Assembly (NCBI GenBank): GCA_040514265.1
Contig: JBEVCD010000018.1
Coordinates: forward strand, 1-64,000
DNA length: 64,000 nucleotides
Origin: WYZ-LMO2 sp040514265
Lineage (GTDB): Archaea; Halobacteriota; Archaeoglobi; Archaeoglobales; Archaeoglobaceae
Direction: 5' to 3'
Under the pieces are notes generated by a model. It was not told the DNA's origin, searched no databases, and worked only from the letters and a program-made list of their open reading frames with translations. Below are positions 8,560 to 16,353 of the stretch, piece by piece. Position 1 is the stretch's first letter, and each line of letters begins with the position of its first letter. Position numbers and translations under genes: made by a program.

Positions 8560-9432
8560 TCACCCCTTGAGCCTTACAATCAGCTCGTCTTCGACGTCGA
8601 ACTCCACCATTCCAAGCCTCTTCATTTCGAGGATCGTATCTATTACATCTCTGTTGTCCATGGACGTCTTCTCGGCTATCTCCGAAACTTTCGCAGCCCC
8701 TTCCAGACTCTTGGTGACGATGGCGACTTTCAAAGCCTTCTCGATCGCTTCGTCGAGTATCTGGAGGTACTTCTCTTTCGGAACCTTCTCGCCGTAAGCG
8801 TTGGCGACTTCCGTGACGCTCCTCATCTTCGCCACCACTGCCCTCAGGTTTCTGTTCCTCGCAACCTCGCTTAGAATTTCGACGTTTTTGATTGGGCTGT
8901 CAAACCTCTTCGCAGCCTCGACAGCATGGCTGAAGTCTCCCTCCACGTAAATAACTCTGTCCTCCGCACCGAACCTGCTCAGAATCCTTTTGAAAGCCTC
9001 AACCTTCGCCTTCGCCTCTTCACTCCCCGGGTAGTTCCTGCAGCCGCCGCCGCATGTGGAGACGACTACAGCCTTCGCACCCCTCGCAAACGCATCGGCG
9101 AGCAGCGATATGTCGAGGCGAGCAGAGCAGAGCAGAGAAATTACGCTTGCGTCGAACTCCCTATCTCTGGGTATGTTCCTGCGGCAGGAAAAGACGACGA
9201 TGTCGCCCACGTTTTCGAGCAGCGACTCGTCCCTGAACTTCTTAGCAGCCATCGTTATGGCCCTCGTTATGCAGCTCGAAACGCAGAGTCCGCATACCTT
9301 GCAACCTCCGGTTACCTCCGGATACCTGTCCACGAAGCTCAGCGCACCGTGCGGGCAGAGTGATACGCAGACTCCGCAGCTGACGCATTTAGATGAGTCA
9401 ATTATTATGGACCTTGCCTGCGTTTCTGGCAT
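8560..9432 (-). CDS. Ferredoxin / MvhD-like / winged-helix fusion protein
   Basis: First gene of the flx-hdr operon, 290 residues, in three parts. Residues 12-60 form a two-cluster ferredoxin (C16, 19, 22, 26 and C44, 47, 50, 54). Residues about 78-180 resemble MvhD: FSCRR, CSARLDISLLADAFARGA and TCGGGCRNYPG align with the FlxD landmarks, though one of the first Cys pair is missing. Residues about 240-290 look like a winged helix (KVSEIAEKTSMDNRDVIDTI). It could be an extra electron-transfer subunit, a redox-sensing regulator of the operon, or both. The stop lies four bases before hdrA. I do not know a characterised protein with this order. Confidence 0.72.
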   Translation of the reverse strand: MPETQARSIIIDSSKCVSCGVCVSLCPHGALSFVDRYPEVTGGCKVCGLCVSSCITRAITMAAKKFRDESLLENVGDIVVFSCRRNIPRDREFDASVISLLCSARLDISLLADAFARGAKAVVVSTCGGGCRNYPGSEEAKAKVEAFKRILSRFGAEDRVIYVEGDFSHAVEAAKRFDSPIKNVEILSEVARNRNLRAVVAKMRSVTEVANAYGEKVPKEKYLQILDEAIEKALKVAIVTKSLEGAAKVSEIAEKTSMDNRDVIDTILEMKRLGMVEFDVEDELIVRLKG

Positions 9433-9452
9433 CGGAAACGCTAATCGGCTGG

Positions 9453-9461
9453 CTTATAAAC
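9453..9461 (-). promoter_or_regulatory. TATA element of the flx-hdr operon
   Basis: The minus strand reads GTTTATAAG centred about 25 bases before the ATG at 9432. This spacing predicts a leaderless or nearly leaderless transcript starting with the fusion-protein gene. Confidence 0.6.
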
Positions 9462-9564
9462 GTTTTTGAAAGATGTTCGCCATTGAGGGCTACCCAAAAA
9501 GATACTGTTTTCGTCTAACGGCAAAAAGTTTTAAAAAATTCGCGTAGGTTCTCGAAAAATAATG

Positions 9565-9747
9565 TTACTGTTCCCTGACCGCGTAGTAGCACCTTTTCGG
9601 CGAGTAAACGACCCCCTTCTCCCTGAGAACTTTGATAGCCTTCGAAACATCCTTGCTGTCGACGCCTATCTCCTTCGCTATGTCGCCCGGTCTCATTGGC
9701 TTGCCACTCCTCTTCAAAACCTCCAGAACCTGCTCCTCGATACCCAT
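9565..9747 (-). CDS. Small stand-alone winged-helix DNA-binding protein
   Basis: A 60-residue protein that is almost entirely a winged-helix domain: helix-turn-helix around PGDIAKEIGVDSKDVSKAIKVL, then a wing ending VYSPKRCYYAV. It is probably a DNA-binding regulator or a subunit of a larger complex. A T/A-rich TATA region sits near 9766-9780 upstream of the ATG. It is divergent from the KaiC operon, so it could regulate that operon; this is inference from position only. Confidence 0.75.
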   Translation of the reverse strand: MGIEEQVLEVLKRSGKPMRPGDIAKEIGVDSKDVSKAIKVLREKGVVYSPKRCYYAVREQ

Positions 9748-9832
9748 GTAAAGAGGTTAAAAATTAAAATAAAATCGTTACTGGCAGCGTTCCTGACGAC
9801 CAGAATTCCCCTCGTTTTGGAAATTCAAAAAG

Positions 9833-9840
9833 ATTATATT
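9833..9840 (+). promoter_or_regulatory. TATA element of the KaiC-like operon
   Basis: ATTATATT lies about 25 bases before the ATG at 9862 and 16 before the ATG at 9853. The spacing favours 9862 as the leaderless start of the first operon gene. Confidence 0.55.
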
Positions 9841-9861
9841 CTGTGAAAATTAATGAAAGAT

Positions 9862-10572
9862 ATGGATAGAGCGCGGTTCGGCATACCAAAGCTGGACGAG
9901 CTCCTCGGTGGGGGACTCGACAGGGACACCATAAACCTCGTCATAGGGAGGAGCGGAATAGGCAAGACTATCCTCGCAGCCCACTGGGCGGCTGAAGGTG
10001 CGAGAAACGGGGAGAAGGTTCTATACTTATCCACGACGATGAACCAGAAGTCCTGCAGAAGCTACCTCGGGAACTTCAGCTTCATGAAGGATGTCTACGA
10101 TAAGATCTACTGGAGGTTCATCAGAGTAGATGCAAAGTACTTCATGCCTCTGACGAAGGAGAAGGTGAAGAGTACCCTCGACATGACCTTCGGGATGCCG
10201 GGGAAAAACTTCGATAGAATAGTCTTCGACTCGAACACGGACTTGGACAAAGCTCTGGCTGATCCCGTGCTCTACAGGAAGGCGATAAGATACATGGCAG
10301 AACTCTCTTACGAGAACGACGTAACGTCGCTGTGGGTGGAAGAAGCCCCCATGACCGGCGAGTGGAGCGAAACGAAAAACCTGGTTGAGTCTATAATATT
10401 CCTCGACCTGCTCAGAAGCGACAGGGGATACGTGAGAGCTCTCAGGATACTCAAGAAGTACCGCTCGCCGACTCCGCTGGAGTGGTTCCCCTACAGGATC
10501 ACTGAGAACGGCATAGAGCTGCTCGAAGGTTACCTCGTCAGAAAGGATTACGACTATGAATGGCGTAGTTGA
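9862..10572 (+). CDS. KaiC/RecA-like P-loop ATPase, operon gene 1
   Basis: About 236 residues with one KaiC-type ATPase domain. It opens with FGIPKLDELLGGGL, the usual KaiC entry motif, then an intact Walker A (GRSGIGKT) and a Walker B-like IVFDSNTD. The ATG at 9862 is preferred over 9853 because of the TATA spacing. Single-domain KaiC relatives in archaea act in signalling, often with ArlH-like or sensor partners. It is followed at a 17-base overlap by a degenerate relative, and two more relatives come next. The C-terminal part (WFPYRITENGIELLEGY) has the strand pattern typical of the family. No function is known. Confidence 0.85.
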   Translation: MDRARFGIPKLDELLGGGLDRDTINLVIGRSGIGKTILAAHWAAEGARNGEKVLYLSTTMNQKSCRSYLGNFSFMKDVYDKIYWRFIRVDAKYFMPLTKEKVKSTLDMTFGMPGKNFDRIVFDSNTDLDKALADPVLYRKAIRYMAELSYENDVTSLWVEEAPMTGEWSETKNLVESIIFLDLLRSDRGYVRALRILKKYRSPTPLEWFPYRITENGIELLEGYLVRKDYDYEWRS

Positions 10573-11104
10573 GAAGATACTGCGGGAGATAGAGAGCGGA
10601 GCCGAGATAATACTGGTGAAGGTAGACGCGAAGAGTTATACGAAGGTCAGCATGGAGATAATAAAGAAGTTCAGCGAGATGGCTGAGGGCATCGTAGTCA
10701 CGCTGAACAAACCCTACTTCAGCCTTAAGAGGATGCTGGCGAAGGAGGGGGCTAAACTCGAAAATCTGTACTTCGTCGACTGCATAACCCGCCAGCTCGG
10801 CGGAGAGGAGATCGATCACGAGAAGTGCGTATACCTCAACTCTCCCGACCCCGTGCAGCTTCAGGTTACGATCGAGAGGTTGATGGACCTGATAACGGCT
10901 GAGAACCGCTTCATATACATCGACTCACTCTCGACTATCTCGCTCTACAAGTCCTTCGAGACTCTGATAAAGTTCCTACGGCATCTGACCGGGAAGCTCA
11001 GGCTCAGAGGGTTCATAGGAACTATGTTCACGCTCGAAAGGGAGATGAACGAGGGTTACTACTCGCAGATAGCACTGATGTGTGACGCGGTGGTGGAAGT
11101 TTGA
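10556..11104 (+). CDS. Degenerate KaiC/DUF835-like protein, operon gene 2
   Basis: A 182-residue protein with the strand order of a RecA/KaiC core but no Walker A motif. A Walker B-like strand FIYIDSLSTIS is kept (about residues 120-130), and VVTLNKPYFSLKRML resembles the region after the missing P-loop in DUF835 proteins. It cannot bind ATP in the usual way, so a partner or signalling role is more likely. It overlaps the upstream gene by 17 bases and the next by four, which implies tightly linked production. Confidence 0.7.
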   Translation: MNGVVEKILREIESGAEIILVKVDAKSYTKVSMEIIKKFSEMAEGIVVTLNKPYFSLKRMLAKEGAKLENLYFVDCITRQLGGEEIDHEKCVYLNSPDPVQLQVTIERLMDLITAENRFIYIDSLSTISLYKSFETLIKFLRHLTGKLRLRGFIGTMFTLEREMNEGYYSQIALMCDAVVEV

Positions 11105-11802
11105 AGATCGGCGTACCTTTCCTCGACGAGTTCGAGTTTCCCCCATCCCTCGTAATCGTAGCCGAAGAGGTCGGAGCCGGTGGCAGAGAGTTTCTGGCTA
11201 CTTCGGTCAGGAACGTGGATGAAGCGACCTACGTAGCAATAGCGAAGACGGAAGAACAAGCCAAAAGAGACATACAACTCGCAATACCGGAAGCTAACTT
11301 CGATTTCTCTAAAATCAGGGTCGTTTCGCTTGCTAAGTGGTACTTCAGGGAGAGCGTAGTTCCCCTCAAGTGGGTGGGGGAGATCAGCCTGGAAATGCTC
11401 AAAGAGAGAGCGGGGGTTCTCGAGAAACTCGTCGAGGTCGTTGAGGATGCAGAAGGATACATCTACCTGGATTCAATAAACGACCTCGCGAAGCTCGGGA
11501 GAGAAACGATTCTGGACGTTTTGAGGGGGCTCAGGGTCCTCTGCTTCAGGAGAAACATTATGACCTTCGCGCTGCTCACACTTGGTATCGATGCCAGCTT
11601 CGAGAACGCTGTAATGGACCAGGGCGACGGCGTGATAGTTTTCGAACTCGAAGTCGGGAAGGAGAGGGTGGAGAGGTGGATGTTCTTCCGCAAGTTCCCA
11701 TCCATCGTTCCGAGGCTCGAAAGGGAGGGGGTGGTCAGGTACAACATCAGGCTCGACCCGAAGTCGGGAGTCGTGGTGTCGCGCATAATGAGGGTGTTGT
11801 GA
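11101..11802 (+). CDS. Degenerate KaiC-like protein, operon gene 3
   Basis: A 233-residue protein starting with TTG inside the TTGA overlap with the previous gene. It keeps the KaiC entry (GVPFLDEFEFPPSLVIV), but the P-loop is EVGAGGREF, which lacks the nucleotide-binding Lys. Walker B-like YIYLDSINDL remains (about 122-131). The rest follows the KaiC fold pattern, ending in strands rich in Val and Arg. It is a second probable non-ATPase partner in the same operon. Confidence 0.7.
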   Translation: MKIGVPFLDEFEFPPSLVIVAEEVGAGGREFLATSVRNVDEATYVAIAKTEEQAKRDIQLAIPEANFDFSKIRVVSLAKWYFRESVVPLKWVGEISLEMLKERAGVLEKLVEVVEDAEGYIYLDSINDLAKLGRETILDVLRGLRVLCFRRNIMTFALLTLGIDASFENAVMDQGDGVIVFELEVGKERVERWMFFRKFPSIVPRLEREGVVRYNIRLDPKSGVVVSRIMRVL

Positions 11803-11803
11803 C

Positions 11804-12499
11804 ATGATGTCCGGTAACATACTATCCACGGGAATAGAGGGGTTAGACGCCATGCTCGGAGGCGGAATACCGAAGGGGCACATAGTCGCTGTCGTCGGAC
11901 AGTACGGCACCGGAAAGACGACGCTCGGTCTGCATTTCATATACGAGGGTCTGAAGAGGGGAGAGAACTGCATGGTCATAAGCTTCGACGAGGACGAGGA
12001 GAGCATAATCGGCGACGCAGCCAGCGTTGGCATGGATCTGACGGCCTTTTCCGATAGGCTCAGGATCATGAGACTCGAAGCTGTGGAGGTAAAGAGGAGC
12101 TTCGACAGAGTCGAGAGCGAACTTCCGGAGTTGATAAGAGCCGCGAACGTCAGTAGGATGCTCATAGACACTATAAGCGTCCTCGAAAGTCTCTACAGCG
12201 AGGCGGAGAGGTACGCCGTGCTGTCGAGCTTCAGGAACGTGCTGAAATCAGCTGGAGTTACGGCGATAATCACGAGCGAAGCCGACAGAAACGTTCCCAC
12301 TTCCTCCAAGTACGGAATACTCGAATACATCTGCGACGGGCTGATATGTCTGAAAGTCGTCAGAACGTCGGAGCTCGATGAGCCCACGCTGGGAATAGAG
12401 GTTGTCAAGATGAGGAGAGTGAAACACTCGCGGAAGCCGAGACCCTACGCGATAACCGACAGCGGAATTGTGGTTTACGAGGAAGCCGAGATATTTTAA
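11804..12499 (+). CDS. KaiC-like P-loop ATPase, operon gene 4
   Basis: A 231-residue canonical single-domain KaiC relative. It has STGIEGLDAMLGGGIPKG, Walker A GQYGTGKTT (about 31-39), an acidic loop SFDEDEESII and Walker B MLIDTISVLES. This layout matches archaeal KaiC-like regulators such as ArlH relatives and circadian-type ATPases of unknown role. It begins two bases after gene 3. Its final segment (DSGIVVYEEAEIF) seems to be partly echoed in non-coding sequence near 13265, see the findings. Confidence 0.87.
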   Translation: MMSGNILSTGIEGLDAMLGGGIPKGHIVAVVGQYGTGKTTLGLHFIYEGLKRGENCMVISFDEDEESIIGDAASVGMDLTAFSDRLRIMRLEAVEVKRSFDRVESELPELIRAANVSRMLIDTISVLESLYSEAERYAVLSSFRNVLKSAGVTAIITSEADRNVPTSSKYGILEYICDGLICLKVVRTSELDEPTLGIEVVKMRRVKHSRKPRPYAITDSGIVVYEEAEIF

Positions 12500-12527
12500 A
12501 TTACTGCGAGCCGTGTGCAGAAGCAAA

Positions 12528-13109
12528 TTAGGATGCTCGAGCTACGAGGTAGGTGTCTCCGTCATCCGCCAGCTCCTGAGGAGCAACGTTGTATCCGTAC
12601 CTCCAGCTCCAGCCCGGATTGTCATCGATGTCAGGTCCTCCGTTGGCTAGGTAAGCTGCCCATATCAGCTCACTGCAGTAGTAGGTTTTGCCGTAAACTT
12701 CCTTACCTCCAATGTACGTGAGCCACTTGTAATCGTAAGGGAGCCCGACTTTCGTTAAAGCCCAGTTAACGGCTGCGTTCTTCACGCTGCTGCTCGTCGC
12801 AACCCTGTAAACTGCCACCTCATCAGCGTTCCTCACCATGCTAACGGGCACAACTCTTACGCCGTCCTTCCAGGCTTCGATCATCTGCCCATTCCCTATA
12901 TACATCGCAGCATGATGCCAATAACCGACGATGTCGCCGAATTTGTCTTCAAGCCAGCCGGCGCAGCCTCTGCACAGAATGATGTCTCCCACCTGAAGCA
13001 CACTCAGGTCGAGGTTGTTTCCGTCGCCGGTCCACTCGCCAGGTATCAAAGCCTGTGCCGACCCGATTAGTAAGACCAAACCGAGCAGCACAAAGCTTGG
13101 GCGAAGCAT
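12528..13109 (-). CDS. Secreted permuted papain-like (YiiX/NlpC-P60 superfamily) protein
   Basis: A 193-residue protein with an N-terminal hydrophobic signal segment (residues 5-20, ending SAQA). The mature part has LQVGDIILCRG, then a histidine in YWHHAAMYIG and later a cysteine in YYCSELIWAAY. This His-before-Cys order is that of the circularly permuted NlpC/P60-like families (YiiX, LRAT). Members act as amidases, acyltransferases or proteases; the substrate here is unknown, and archaea lack ordinary peptidoglycan. A TATA element at 13129-13138 is 25 bases upstream. It is convergent with the KaiC operon. Confidence 0.8.
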   Translation of the reverse strand: MLRPSFVLLGLVLLIGSAQALIPGEWTGDGNNLDLSVLQVGDIILCRGCAGWLEDKFGDIVGYWHHAAMYIGNGQMIEAWKDGVRVVPVSMVRNADEVAVYRVATSSSVKNAAVNWALTKVGLPYDYKWLTYIGGKEVYGKTYYCSELIWAAYLANGGPDIDDNPGWSWRYGYNVAPQELADDGDTYLVARAS

Positions 13110-13199
13110 GATTTGATCGTTATAAATCGATATAAAAATTTTTCGCTGAATAATAATTATCTCACAAGATCTCTAAAAATTCGGAAAACGTTGCTGATT

Positions 13200-13284
13200 C
13201 TGTCGTTCCCAACACGCGGGAAAAGATGCCTACGAAGCTGTCGAGAAGTCGTCAAAAGCTGTAGCGGAATTGTGGTTTGAGATT
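13200..13284 (+). pseudogene. Possible decayed copy of the KaiC gene 3' end
   Basis: This non-coding stretch repeats 16 bases (AGCGGAATTGTGGTTT at 13262-13277) found at the end of the KaiC-like gene (about 12464-12479). In both places a GAGAT...TTTTAAAT segment follows. Weaker similarity extends upstream (ACGCGGGAAAAGATGCCTACG against the codons for SRKPRPYA). It contains no open frame. It may be a remnant of a duplicated gene, but the shared stretch is short enough to arise by chance. Confidence 0.3.
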
Positions 13285-14508
13285 TTAAATCACGTAAACC
13301 TCTCCATTTTTCGGCGCGTATGCTTCGACTCCAAGCTCCTCCCTTATCCAAGCAGCGAACTCCTCGGTCTTTTCGCCGTGCACCGCGAAGACTATTTCGG
13401 CTCCCCTGTCGACCACGTTCTTTACGTAATCCTTCAACTGCCTGTCGTCCGCGTGGGCTGAGAAGTCGTACTGCTCGACCTTCATCTTGAGCTTCACGGT
13501 CCTGTTCCCGAGGTTTATCATCCCGTACCTGAGCGCCATGTCGCCGTTCGTCCCCTCTACCTGATAGCCGGTCAGGAGGATCTTCGACTTCTCGTCGTTG
13601 TAGAGGTGGGAGATGTAGAACAGAGCTGGACCGCCGTTGAGCATCCCCGCAGTCGTTACTATGGCGCAGGGCTCTTCGAGCAGTTTCTCCCTCATCTTCC
13701 ACCCGACCGGTATGGCTCTCTTTATCGCCCTCTTGTGCGCCTTCGGACTTCTGATGTAGTCCGGGTAGCGCTGTATTACCTCCGCAACCTCCTTCCCCAT
13801 TCCGTCAACGTAAGCCGTTATTCCGTGCTTTTCGAGTATCATCAGCACCTCCTGCGTTCTGCCGACGGCAAAGGCTGGGATTATCGCATGACCACCCATG
13901 TCGAGGGTTTCAACGATGCTCTCCACGAACGCTCTTTCGAGCTCCCTCCTGTCCGGGTGCTCAACTCCGAAGTACGTGCTCTCGACTATCAGCACGTCCG
14001 TTTCCGGGTAGTCGGTCGTCGCTCCTTCGAGGAGGTTCGTCTCTTCGAGCTTTACGTCTCCGGAGTAGAGCACGTTCACGTCTCCTCTCACGTGGACGCT
14101 CGCACTCCCCGGAATGTGTCCGGCGTTGAAGAACTCTATCTCCTTGCCGTCTACAACGAAGGGCTCCTCGTATTCCACCTCCACGACGTTGCTGTCGAAC
14201 TGCCGCAGCTCCCTCTTGCCGAAGGGCTGCGGGTGCATTATCTTCATTGAGTCCTTGAGCAGTATCAGCGAGAGCTCCCTCGACGGAGGAGTCATGTAGA
14301 CCTTCGGGTTGTAGTCCATTAGGTTCGGAGCCACTCCAACGTGGTCGAGGTGAGCGTGAGATATGACGACAGCCGACGGCGACAGACCGTCGAGCGGAAA
14401 CTCTGGCGGGTCTGAGGGCTTGACACCGTAGTCTAACACTACCGAGTCCACCATTATAGCTGTCCTTCCTACTTCCCTGCAACCTCCGAGGAACTTTATC
14501 GTGGTCAT
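13285..14508 (-). CDS. Beta-CASP metallo-beta-lactamase ribonuclease (aCPSF2/RNase J-like)
   Basis: A 407-residue metal-dependent RNA nuclease. Metallo-beta-lactamase motifs are SHAHLDHVG (about 61-69), a GHIPGSAS histidine, SGDVK, and ESTYFG; beta-CASP motifs include AFAVGRTQE, SAHADDRQL and VHGEKTE. It lacks the N-terminal KH domains of aCPSF1, so it is of the shorter archaeal type. The open frame runs further upstream, but the ATG at 14508 begins the conserved MTTIKFLGGCREVGR. It is divergent from the phosphodiesterase gene. Likely roles are RNA 3' processing or decay. Confidence 0.87.
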   Translation of the reverse strand: MTTIKFLGGCREVGRTAIMVDSVVLDYGVKPSDPPEFPLDGLSPSAVVISHAHLDHVGVAPNLMDYNPKVYMTPPSRELSLILLKDSMKIMHPQPFGKRELRQFDSNVVEVEYEEPFVVDGKEIEFFNAGHIPGSASVHVRGDVNVLYSGDVKLEETNLLEGATTDYPETDVLIVESTYFGVEHPDRRELERAFVESIVETLDMGGHAIIPAFAVGRTQEVLMILEKHGITAYVDGMGKEVAEVIQRYPDYIRSPKAHKRAIKRAIPVGWKMREKLLEEPCAIVTTAGMLNGGPALFYISHLYNDEKSKILLTGYQVEGTNGDMALRYGMINLGNRTVKLKMKVEQYDFSAHADDRQLKDYVKNVVDRGAEIVFAVHGEKTEEFAAWIREELGVEAYAPKNGEVYVI

Positions 14509-14559
14509 TCTACGAAGCAAAGTTCGCTGTGAATATATAAGTTTTGCACAACTCCGGAC

Positions 14560-15486
14560 ATGGAGCTGCTGGACTTCGCGAAGAGCGTCGCGAGGGAGCC
14601 CGAGAAGAAGCTCATCCTCCTCGACGGCGTTTGCTACGAAACCGCAAGCGTCGCGAGGGAGATGGGGCTGAAGGTCAGAAAGATGAAGACTGTCTTCCCC
14701 TCCTCGACCGCCCCGGCTGTCACCTCGATAGCGACGCTGAAAGATCCGTTCGAACACGGAGTAATCGAGTGGAGCACTTACGTTCCGGAAATAGACTGCA
14801 TAATCGAACCGCTCCTCTTCAGAACGCTGAATGGCAGAACCCTGAAAGGTGTGAAGATCTTCGAAGGTGAGAGCTGGTTGAGAGGCAGGGAAACTTACAC
14901 ACACTGGAGCTACGCGAATTCTGAGTACACGAAGCTCGTATTCGGCGACGCGAAACCGTTTGTCACGTTCGCCGAGCTCTGCTACCATCTCAGCAAGTGC
15001 GAGGGGTTCGCCTTCGCGTACGTGGAGTTTCCCGACCTTATATCGCACATACACGCGGACGAAAGCGTGGAAGCGGAGGTCGAAAACTCCATCCGACTAC
15101 TCCTCGAAAACGACGTGGAGGCGATAGTCTTTTCCGATCACGGTCAGGTGAGAGTGGACGAAGTTATCTACCTCGACTTCGCGGCAAAGCTCCTAAAGCG
15201 CGACTCCGAGGGGAATCCCGTAGCCTACGGCGGTCCGAGGGTGATGTTCATGAAGTCCGAGAAGCCCGATGAGCTCGCGGCGTTGCTGGACAAGAGGGTC
15301 GGTGACCGCGTTGAAGTTGCATTCTGCGAAGAGCTCGACATTCCAAAGAAGTTCTGCGACGTCGTAGTCCTGCCTAAAGATGGCTGTGCCGTCTGGTTGA
15401 GGAGTAGGAAGGAGCTCAAACTGAAAACGGCTCACGGAGGGATGAGTAAAGAGGAGATGAACGTTCCTGTCATCTACGTTCAGTAG
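14560..15486 (+). CDS. Alkaline phosphatase-superfamily phosphodiesterase
   Basis: A 308-residue metal-dependent enzyme of the nucleotide pyrophosphatase/phosphodiesterase group. The probable nucleophile is in SSTAPAVTSIAT (about 47-58). Metal ligands include the EFPDLISHIHAD region, SDHGQV (about 187-192) and the final HGGMSKEEMNVP. The end motif is typical of archaeal family members and phosphoglycerate mutase relatives. The substrate is unknown. It is followed tail to tail by mrp, with a few overlapping bases. Confidence 0.82.
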   Translation: MELLDFAKSVAREPEKKLILLDGVCYETASVAREMGLKVRKMKTVFPSSTAPAVTSIATLKDPFEHGVIEWSTYVPEIDCIIEPLLFRTLNGRTLKGVKIFEGESWLRGRETYTHWSYANSEYTKLVFGDAKPFVTFAELCYHLSKCEGFAFAYVEFPDLISHIHADESVEAEVENSIRLLLENDVEAIVFSDHGQVRVDEVIYLDFAAKLLKRDSEGNPVAYGGPRVMFMKSEKPDELAALLDKRVGDRVEVAFCEELDIPKKFCDVVVLPKDGCAVWLRSRKELKLKTAHGGMSKEEMNVPVIYVQ

Positions 15487-16238
15487 GGGAAAAACTCGAA
15501 CCAGTCAGTCTCGTACTCTTCGATTCTGCCCCTGTCGGCGAGCTCGATTATCTCCGCATCTACCGGTATCTCGACTATGAACTCTATCCTGTACTTCCTC
15601 GCGAGCTGCGAGGCGCTTCCCTTCCCGAAGATGTAGCTCCTCTGCCCGCAGTTCGGGCAGACGAAGTAGCTCATATTTTCGACTATCCCGAGAACCGCCG
15701 TGTCGAGCTCTTCAGCCATGTTTATGGCTTTCTCAACAACCGCAGCAGTGAAGTCGTTTGGTGTGGTCACGACTACAACTCCGTTCGGTTTGGCGTCCTG
15801 CATCACCGTCAGCGGTGCGTCGCCCGTGCCGGGAGGGAGATCGATAATGAGGTAGTCTAACTTCCCCCAGTCCGTCCTCCCGAGGAACTCCCTCAGCACA
15901 CCCGCAATGAGGGGGCCCCTCCATACAACCGGCGTCTCCCTCTTCGGCAGCAGGAACTGCATCGACATGACTTTCATCCCGTACCTCAGTGTTTCAACGG
16001 GCAAAAACTTCCCGTCGCTTAAGGCTACTCTGTTCTTCTCAAGTCCGAACAGGTGCGGAATGCTCGGTCCGAGGAAGTCGGCGTCGAGTATACCGACACT
16101 TTTACCCTTCCTCGCGTAGTGAAGGGCTAGAAGAGCTGCGACCGTCGACTTTCCGACGCCGCCTTTTCCGCTCATAACGGCTATCCTGAAGCCGATGTCG
16201 TCCATAGCCTTCCTAATCTCCTCGTCGCTCACCCTCAT
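15480..16238 (-). CDS. Mrp/NBP35-type iron-sulfur cluster carrier ATPase
   Basis: A 252-residue P-loop ATPase. It shows the deviant Walker A GKGGVGKST (about 20-28), DADFLGPSI and DLPPGTGDAP. A C-x2-C pair in FVCPNCGQ (about 196) is the site where bridging Fe-S clusters bind between subunits. Family members load clusters onto target enzymes; many Fe-S proteins here (Hdr, Dsr, Flx) would need such a carrier. A TATA-like element (about 16259-16270) lies 26 bases before the ATG. Confidence 0.92.
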   Translation of the reverse strand: MRVSDEEIRKAMDDIGFRIAVMSGKGGVGKSTVAALLALHYARKGKSVGILDADFLGPSIPHLFGLEKNRVALSDGKFLPVETLRYGMKVMSMQFLLPKRETPVVWRGPLIAGVLREFLGRTDWGKLDYLIIDLPPGTGDAPLTVMQDAKPNGVVVVTTPNDFTAAVVEKAINMAEELDTAVLGIVENMSYFVCPNCGQRSYIFGKGSASQLARKYRIEFIVEIPVDAEIIELADRGRIEEYETDWFEFFPY

Positions 16239-16281
16239 GCGGTGTTCTCGGTGGTGTGTTATAAAATAAGTTCCGCCGAAG

Positions 16282-16353
16282 TGGACTCGCCGGGATTCGA
16301 ACCCGGGGCCTCCGCCTCGCGAAGGCGGCGCTCTACCGCTGAGCTACGAGCCC
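16282..16353 (-). tRNA. tRNA-Ala (anticodon CGC)
   Basis: The minus strand folds into a full cloverleaf of 72 bases: acceptor GGGCTCG/CGAGTCC (one G-U pair) with discriminator A, D-stem GCTC/GAGC, anticodon stem CCGCC/GGCGG around loop TTCGCGA, and T-arm CCGGG/CCCGG with loop TTCGAAT. The anticodon CGC reads GCG alanine codons. No intron and no encoded CCA. Its 5' end lies inside the methyltransferase reading frame, whose TAG stop (16344-16346) is within the acceptor/D junction. Confidence 0.96.

Noticed and set aside
11473..12171. 232-codon minus-strand frame in the KaiC region
   Set aside because: Antisense to two KaiC-like genes with clear motifs; Ser/Pro-rich product without domains.
14509..15054. 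Upstream extension of the beta-CASP gene
   Set aside because: It lies antisense to the phosphodiesterase and precedes the conserved MTTIKFLGG start.
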